Below are positions 59,041 through 64,000 of a DNA stretch of 64,000 nt, one piece after another. Position 1 is the stretch's first letter. Each line of letters opens with the position of its first letter. The notes under the pieces were generated by a model. That model was not told the DNA's origin. It did no database searches and saw only the letters and a list, made by a program, of their open reading frames with translations. Origin of the DNA: an uncultured Allomuricauda sp. (GTDB lineage Bacteria; Bacteroidota; Bacteroidia; Flavobacteriales; Flavobacteriaceae). The stretch lies in NCBI RefSeq assembly GCF_947499695.1, contig NZ_CANMPQ010000001.1:1054001-1118000 (forward strand). Reading direction: 5' to 3'. The position numbers were made by a program, and so were the translations under genes.

Positions 59041-59988
59041 ATGCAGATTTCCATTGTAATTCCCTTACTTAACGAACAAGAATCACTAAAAGAACTTCAT
59101 GATTGGATTGCACAGGTTATGCAGTCCAATCATTTTTTATATGAGATAATTTTTATTGATGACGGCAGTATTGACGGTTCATGGGAAACAATTCAGGAAC
59201 TTGCAAGCTCCAATAGTCATGTAAAAGGCATTCGGTTTTTAAAGAACTTTGGGAAATCACAAGCCCTTCATGCTGGTTTTAAGGCGGCACAAGGTGACGT
59301 AGTGATCACCATGGATGCCGATCTTCAAGATAACCCTGAAGAAATACCCGAATTATACAAGTTAGTCAATGAAGGTGGAAATCATGTGGTTTCCGGATGG
59401 AAAAAAAAGCGATATGATTCCATCATCACGAAGAACATTCCATCCAAACTCTTCAATTGGGCGGCACGAAGAACATCTGGGTTAAAACTGCACGACTTTA
59501 ATTGTGGATTAAAAGCATACAAGAATGATGTTGTAAAAAGCATAGAAGTATCTGGAGATATGCATAGGTATATCCCGGTTTTAGCCAAAAATGCAGGCTT
59601 TTCCAAAATCACAGAGAAAGTAGTCCAGCATCAGGCCAGAAAATATGGAAGCACCAAGTTCGGAGCCGAACGTTTTATAAATGGCTTTTTGGATTTGATT
59701 ACCATATGGTTCGTTTCAAAGTTTGGCCGTCAACCTATGCATTTGTTTGGCGCACTTGGAGTACTCATGTTTATTGTTGGCTTTGGATTCTCTATCTATC
59801 TTGGAGTGGATAAACTATATATCAATAAAACAGGAAGGTTAATCACTGATCGCCCCCAATTTTATATAGCGCTAACGGCAATGCTCATTGGGTCGCAATT
59901 GTTCCTAGCTGGTTTTTTGGGTGAAATTATTGTTAGGTCACGAAAAAATGACACCCGATATACCATCTCCGATAAAATAAACGTTTAA
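59041..59988 (+). CDS. Family 2 glycosyltransferase (DPM1/ArnC-like)
   Basis: 315 residues. GT-A domain: MQISIVIPLLNEQESLKELHDWI, DDGSIDGSWE, MDADLQDNPEEIP metal site, VSGWKKKRYD and HDFNCGLKAYK. Two C-terminal membrane helices (FGALGVLMFIVGFGFSIYLGV and ALTAMLIGSQLFLAGFLGEIIVRS) are typical of polyprenyl-phosphate sugar transferases. It probably makes a lipid-linked hexose for glycan assembly. Confidence 0.9.
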   Translation: MQISIVIPLLNEQESLKELHDWIAQVMQSNHFLYEIIFIDDGSIDGSWETIQELASSNSHVKGIRFLKNFGKSQALHAGFKAAQGDVVITMDADLQDNPEEIPELYKLVNEGGNHVVSGWKKKRYDSIITKNIPSKLFNWAARRTSGLKLHDFNCGLKAYKNDVVKSIEVSGDMHRYIPVLAKNAGFSKITEKVVQHQARKYGSTKFGAERFINGFLDLITIWFVSKFGRQPMHLFGALGVLMFIVGFGFSIYLGVDKLYINKTGRLITDRPQFYIALTAMLIGSQLFLAGFLGEIIVRSRKNDTRYTISDKINV

Positions 59989-60044
59989 GCAAATCTTAAA
60001 TACAGATTCTTTGTAATTTTATTCCTATTAAAACAAAAATATCC

Positions 60045-61751
60045 ATGGATTCCATTACATCAAACGCACATACTTGGCTTACTGATTTTTTTGATGAAGC
60101 AACCAAAAAGGAAATTCAACACTTAATCGCCAACGATCCCGAAGAACTTAAAGAACGATTTTATAAGGACTTGGAATTTGGAACTGGGGGAATGCGAGGA
60201 GTTATGGGCGTGGGAACCAATAGGATAAATAAATACACACTCGGAAAAAATACACAAGGACTTAGTAACTATTTGAAAAGAACATATTCCGGAGAAGATA
60301 TTAAGGTCGTAATTGCGTACGATTGCCGCCATAACTCCGATACGCTGGCCAAAACGGTTTCTAATGTTTTTGCCGCAAACGGAATCAAAGTTTTCTTGTT
60401 TTCCGAGCTCAGAACAACTCCAGAGTTGTCATTCGCAGTGCGACATTTGAACTGTCATGCAGGAATTGTATTGACTGCATCTCACAATCCACCAGAATAC
60501 AATGGATATAAGGTATATTGGACCGACGGAGGGCAAATTGTTCCGCCTGAGGATGGCGAGATTATTGCGGAAATCAATTCCCTTTCCTTTGAAGATATTA
60601 AGTTTGATGCCGATGAAAGTCTTGTTCAATTGATTGATAAAGACGTGGACGAAGCCTTTTTCGAGGCCTCAGTAAATAAAGGCAGTTTCGGCGCAAAAGG
60701 GAAAGATGATTTTAAAATAGTTTTCACCTCATTACACGGTACCTCAATTACGGCAATACCAGAAGTACTAAAGAGAGCAGGCTATAATAATGTTACCATT
60801 ATAGAAGAGCAGGCAAAACCGGATGGAGCATTTCCCACAGTTGAATCTCCAAATCCAGAAGAACCCGAAGCATTAAAAATCGCCATCAAGAAAGCGGAAG
60901 AAATTGGAGCCGATATGGTGGTAGGTACAGACCCCGACAGTGACCGCCTGGGAATAGCTGTGCGGAATTTAGATGGGGAAATGGAATTGTTAAATGGTAA
61001 CCAAACCATGGTGTTGATGACCAAATTTCTCTTGGATCAGTACAAGAAAAAAGGATTTCAAGGAAACGAATTCATTGCTACCACTATTGTTTCTACCCCA
61101 ATGGTAGAGCAAATGGCCAAAGCCTATGGTGTGGAATTCAAAACAGCCTTAACAGGATTTAAGTGGATAGGCCAAATGATCAAGGATTTTCCAAATTCAA
61201 CCTTTATTGGTGGGGGCGAGGAAAGTTTTGGTTATATGGTAGGTGATTTCGTGCGCGATAAAGATGCCGTCACCTCTACCCTATTGGCTTGCGAGGTTGC
61301 TGCAGATGCAAAAACCAATGGGAGTTCTTTTTACAAAGAATTAATCGATAGCTACGTAAGCTTTGGCTTTTACAAGGAACATTTGGTTTCATTGACCAAA
61401 AAAGGGATTAGCGGCGCCGAGGAAATCAAACAAATGTTAATCGATTTCAAGGAAAACCCCGTAGAATCGGTGCAAGGTTCCAAAGTTGTTTGGATAGAAG
61501 ATTACAACACTTCCATCTCGAAAAATGTGCAAACGGGTGAAGAAAAAGCGATTGACTTGCCTAAATCCAATGTATTGATCTACGAAACCGAGGATGGTAC
61601 CCGCATAGCGGCAAGACCAAGCGGAACCGAACCAAAGGTGAAATTTTACATTACCACAAACACCAAATTGGTGAAAGCAGCAGATTTTAAATCCGTAAAT
61701 TCGCAGCTGGATACCAAGATTAAGGGTATCCTTTCCGAATTGAACTTGTAG
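60045..61751 (+). CDS. Phospho-sugar mutase (phosphoglucomutase/phosphomannomutase)
   Basis: 568 residues, the long PGM2-like Bacteroidota form. FGTGGMRGVMGVGTNRIN start, active-site Ser146 in TASHNPPEYNGYKVYW, metal loop DPDSDRLG, sugar-binding GGGEESFGYM and C-terminal phosphate loop RPSGTEPKVKFYI. It interconverts hexose 1- and 6-phosphates, linking central sugar metabolism to sugar-nucleotide and glycan synthesis. It follows the GT2 gene and precedes the ABC exporter by 4 bp. Confidence 0.94.
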   Translation: MDSITSNAHTWLTDFFDEATKKEIQHLIANDPEELKERFYKDLEFGTGGMRGVMGVGTNRINKYTLGKNTQGLSNYLKRTYSGEDIKVVIAYDCRHNSDTLAKTVSNVFAANGIKVFLFSELRTTPELSFAVRHLNCHAGIVLTASHNPPEYNGYKVYWTDGGQIVPPEDGEIIAEINSLSFEDIKFDADESLVQLIDKDVDEAFFEASVNKGSFGAKGKDDFKIVFTSLHGTSITAIPEVLKRAGYNNVTIIEEQAKPDGAFPTVESPNPEEPEALKIAIKKAEEIGADMVVGTDPDSDRLGIAVRNLDGEMELLNGNQTMVLMTKFLLDQYKKKGFQGNEFIATTIVSTPMVEQMAKAYGVEFKTALTGFKWIGQMIKDFPNSTFIGGGEESFGYMVGDFVRDKDAVTSTLLACEVAADAKTNGSSFYKELIDSYVSFGFYKEHLVSLTKKGISGAEEIKQMLIDFKENPVESVQGSKVVWIEDYNTSISKNVQTGEEKAIDLPKSNVLIYETEDGTRIAARPSGTEPKVKFYITTNTKLVKAADFKSVNSQLDTKIKGILSELNL

Positions 61752-61755
61752 CTGA

Positions 61756-63588
61756 ATGAATTACTTTAAAAAGATTCTCCGTTTTGCGGTACCCTATCGT
61801 AAATATGGTTTTCTGAATATTCTATTTAATATCCTTTATTCGATTTTCAATGTGTTATCGATAATCATATTTATCCCAACACTTGGAATACTTTTTGGCA
61901 CCCAAGAAAAGGTTGAAAAAGCTCCGGTTTATGAAGGTATGGGCAACTTAAAAGAATACCTCGAAGGTTCTTTGAACCATTTTCTGACCGTCAAAGTTGA
62001 GGGTGACGGACCCTTAGCGGCGCTGGTCTTTATTTGTATAGCAAGTATTGTGATTTTCTTTTTAAAAAACCTGTTTCGCTATGCCGCCATGTATGTTCTG
62101 GCTTATCTAAGAACAGGCATGGTCAAGGACATTCAAGACAAATTGTATATAAAGACTCTGGATTTGCCTTTGGGTTACTTTTCTGAAGCTCGAAAAGGAG
62201 ATTTATTGGCAAGGATGACCTCCGACGTTAAGGAAGTAGAGAATTCGATTATCAATTCACTAGAAGCACTTGCAAGAGAACCAATTACTATTGTAATTGT
62301 CTTGATTTCGATGCTAGCCATAAGTGCTCAGTTGACCCTATTTGTATTTATATTTCTTCCCATCGCTGGATTCTTAATTTCTATCGTTGGAAAGAAGCTG
62401 AAGTCACAGTCCCTTGAAGCTCAAAAGGAAACAGGAGTTTTTCTATCCTTTATTGAAGAGACATTGGGAGGATTAAAAATTATCAAAGGGTTTAATGCCG
62501 AGGACAGGTTAACGGAAAGATTTACCGAATCGACTTCCAGGTTCAAAAAAATTATGATTTCCGTTTTGCAACGCAAAGGTCTTGCCTCTCCTTTCAGCGA
62601 ATTTTTAGGAGTAACTGTTGTGATTACTGTTCTATGGTATGGAGGAAGTTTGGTTTTGGGAAATCAAAGCACCCTTTCTCCTCAGGAGTTTATGGGTTAT
62701 ATCGGGCTCTTTTATACCATTATCAATCCAGTGAAGGCCATTACCACGGTCAATTATAATATCAAAAAAGGGAATGCATCCGCCGAACGTATTTTTGATG
62801 TTTTGGATACGGAAAATCCCATCTCGGACGCCGAAAACGCCATCGAAAAGGGTGATTTATCATCGGATATCTCTATCAAAGATGTTTCTTTTAAATATGA
62901 AGATGATTATGTGCTTGAAAATTTCAATTTAGAAGTTAAAAAAGGACATACTGTAGCCTTGGTAGGGCAATCAGGAAGTGGAAAAAGTACTATTGCCAAT
63001 TTGGTGACCCGCTTTTATGATGTTGATGAAGGTGAAATTTCTATTGATGGCACCAATATCAAAGCTATAAGGAAAAAATCACTTCGTGGTTTAATGGGAT
63101 TGGTCACCCAAGACTCCATTTTGTTCAACGACACCGTTAAAAACAATATCGGATTAGGAAAGGAAAATGCCACAGATGATGAGATTATTGATGCAGCTAA
63201 AGTAGCCAACGCACATGATTTTATCATGGAACTTCCCAAGGGCTATAACACCAATATAGGTGATAGCGGAAATAAACTTAGTGGAGGGCAAAAACAGCGA
63301 CTTTCCATTGCCAGGGCAGTCCTTAAAAACCCTCCCATAATGATTTTGGACGAAGCCACTTCTGCCTTAGATACCGAAAGTGAACGTTTGGTTCAGGATG
63401 CGCTGGAAAAGATGATGCAAAACCGTACCTCCATCGTTATTGCGCATCGTCTGTCCACAATTCAAAATGCCGATTCCATTGTAGTTTTGAATAAAGGGAA
63501 GATTGTGGAGCAAGGCACTCATGACGAATTGATGAAATCCAAAAAAGGTTATAAAAAATTGGTCGAAATGCAATCATTGGGTTCTTAA
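61756..63588 (+). CDS. ABC exporter, fused permease and ATPase (MsbA-like)
   Basis: 610 residues. Six membrane helices (1-330), including FKNLFRYAAMYVLAYLRTGMVKDIQDKLYIKTLDLPLGYFSEARKGDLLARMTSDV (coupling region), then the ATPase: Walker A GQSGSGKST, LSGGQKQRLSIARAVL signature, Walker B MILDEATSALD and H-loop IVIAHRLST. It may flip lipid-linked glycans or lipid A, in keeping with the neighbouring GT2 and mutase. The ATG lies 4 bp after the mutase stop. Confidence 0.93.
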   Translation: MNYFKKILRFAVPYRKYGFLNILFNILYSIFNVLSIIIFIPTLGILFGTQEKVEKAPVYEGMGNLKEYLEGSLNHFLTVKVEGDGPLAALVFICIASIVIFFLKNLFRYAAMYVLAYLRTGMVKDIQDKLYIKTLDLPLGYFSEARKGDLLARMTSDVKEVENSIINSLEALAREPITIVIVLISMLAISAQLTLFVFIFLPIAGFLISIVGKKLKSQSLEAQKETGVFLSFIEETLGGLKIIKGFNAEDRLTERFTESTSRFKKIMISVLQRKGLASPFSEFLGVTVVITVLWYGGSLVLGNQSTLSPQEFMGYIGLFYTIINPVKAITTVNYNIKKGNASAERIFDVLDTENPISDAENAIEKGDLSSDISIKDVSFKYEDDYVLENFNLEVKKGHTVALVGQSGSGKSTIANLVTRFYDVDEGEISIDGTNIKAIRKKSLRGLMGLVTQDSILFNDTVKNNIGLGKENATDDEIIDAAKVANAHDFIMELPKGYNTNIGDSGNKLSGGQKQRLSIARAVLKNPPIMILDEATSALDTESERLVQDALEKMMQNRTSIVIAHRLSTIQNADSIVVLNKGKIVEQGTHDELMKSKKGYKKLVEMQSLGS

Positions 63589-63661
63589 CCTATCCCCTAT
63601 TTCATAAGCACATTAAACCTTTTTCTATTACCTTAGTCATAGCACCAAAATGTAGAAACAT

Positions 63662-64000
63662 TTGATTGCTGAGGAAACCTTAGTCAACGAGCTAAAACAA
63701 AAAGAAAGTCAAGCGCGAGCCTTTGAGGTATTGGTCAATACTTACAAAGAGCGTTTGTATTGGCATATTCGAAGAATTGTTTTGAATCATGATGATGCAG
63801 ATGATGTGCTGCAAAATACTTTTATCAAGGTATACCGCAACATTGAGGGTTTTAAAGGCGATAGTAAGCTATATTCATGGATGTATCGGATAGCCACCAA
63901 TGAATCACTGACCTTTTTGAAACAAAAATCAAAAAAGTTAGGCATAAGTGATGAGGAACTTAAAACCACAATGATTGAAAATTTGCAATCGGATGTGTAT
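63662..64000 (+). CDS. RNA polymerase sigma factor (sigma-70 family), N-terminal fragment
   Basis: 113 codons to the window end, truncated. Region 2 is clear: FEVLVNTYKERLYWHIRRIVLNHDDADDVLQNTFIKVYRNIEGFKGDSKLYSWMYRIATNESLTFLKQK. It belongs to the Bacteroidota RpoE-like sigma factors (sigma-70, region 2 plus the linker). I set the start at TTG 63662 (LIAEETLVNELKQK, Leu read as Met). Just upstream and in frame stands ATG-TAG (63650-63655), so the ATG cannot be the start. A TACCTTAG box at 63631-63638 may be the promoter. Confidence 0.82.
   Translation, partial: MIAEETLVNELKQKESQARAFEVLVNTYKERLYWHIRRIVLNHDDADDVLQNTFIKVYRNIEGFKGDSKLYSWMYRIATNESLTFLKQKSKKLGISDEELKTTMIENLQSDVY

Overview
The window looks like chromosomal DNA of a marine-type Flavobacteriaceae (Bacteroidota), close to Muricauda/Maribacter in flavour. 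The grounds are an AT-rich genome, promoters of the Bacteroidota form TTTG-N19-TAnnTTTG (rlmH, gnd, rpmH, rpmE2 and the GntR/ABC operon), A-rich leaders with almost no Shine-Dalgarno sequences, a SerB-SerA fusion, a CarB without its MGS domain, DUF4252/DUF4199/DUF2147/DUF4386/DUF2306 families, a TonB-dependent receptor and many Sec/lipoprotein signals. No prophage, CRISPR array, rRNA, tRNA or transposase was seen.

Layout. 0-7.2 kb: mostly minus-strand housekeeping genes (priA fragment, DUF2147, YihY, nadC, a truncated sensor protein, serBA fusion, hydrolase, methyltransferase), with rlmH on plus. 7.2-16.7 kb: rdgB, a DEAD-box helicase with a long leader, a GH13 amylase lipoprotein, small minus-strand enzymes, trmH, a zinc-site-less sirtuin and purB. 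16.8-21.8 kb: accessory DJ-1/Crp pair, then two minus-strand genes (M20 peptidase, DUF1579-like) embedded in integron-cassette-like repeats, then MscS. 21.9-24.6 kb: ECF sigma, anti-sigma-like protein and three DUF4252 genes, with a recognisable ECF-type promoter and a terminator. 24.8-26.3 kb: S41 protease lipoprotein.

26.3-32.5 kb is a complete vitamin B12 uptake locus: a cobalamin riboswitch drives a BtuB-like receptor and an unusual signal-less binding protein, and the divergent btuF-btuC-btuD genes encode the inner-membrane ABC importer. 32.5-38.3 kb: rmuC, a thioesterase, then the oxidative pentose phosphate genes (zwf-pgl minus, gnd plus, divergent). 38.5-43.4 kb: a GntR(YtrA)-type ABC export operon followed by small membrane proteins of unknown role. 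These share a repeated leader sequence, and one is a stand-alone homologue of the C-terminal half of the anti-sigma-like protein at 24 kb. 43.5-47.5 kb: a lipoprotein, carB and rpmH.

47.6-53.1 kb: a TPR membrane protein, then a GH3 glycosidase divergent from a catalytically degenerate NUDIX regulator with two matching operator palindromes between them, then another cassette-like lipoprotein esterase and an NTF2-like lipoprotein. 53.2-64 kb: lytic transglycosylase, hydrolase, small GNAT protein, mtaB, GlmU-like protein, rpmE2 (type B), DUF4199, GT2, phospho-sugar mutase, an MsbA-like ABC exporter and the start of an RNA polymerase sigma factor cut by the window end.

The most unusual items are the attC-like cassette units (18.2-20 kb and 51.4-52.5 kb), the repeated translational leaders with the mini anti-sigma paralogue (41-42.6 kb), and the degenerate-NUDIX/GH3 switch (50.6 kb).
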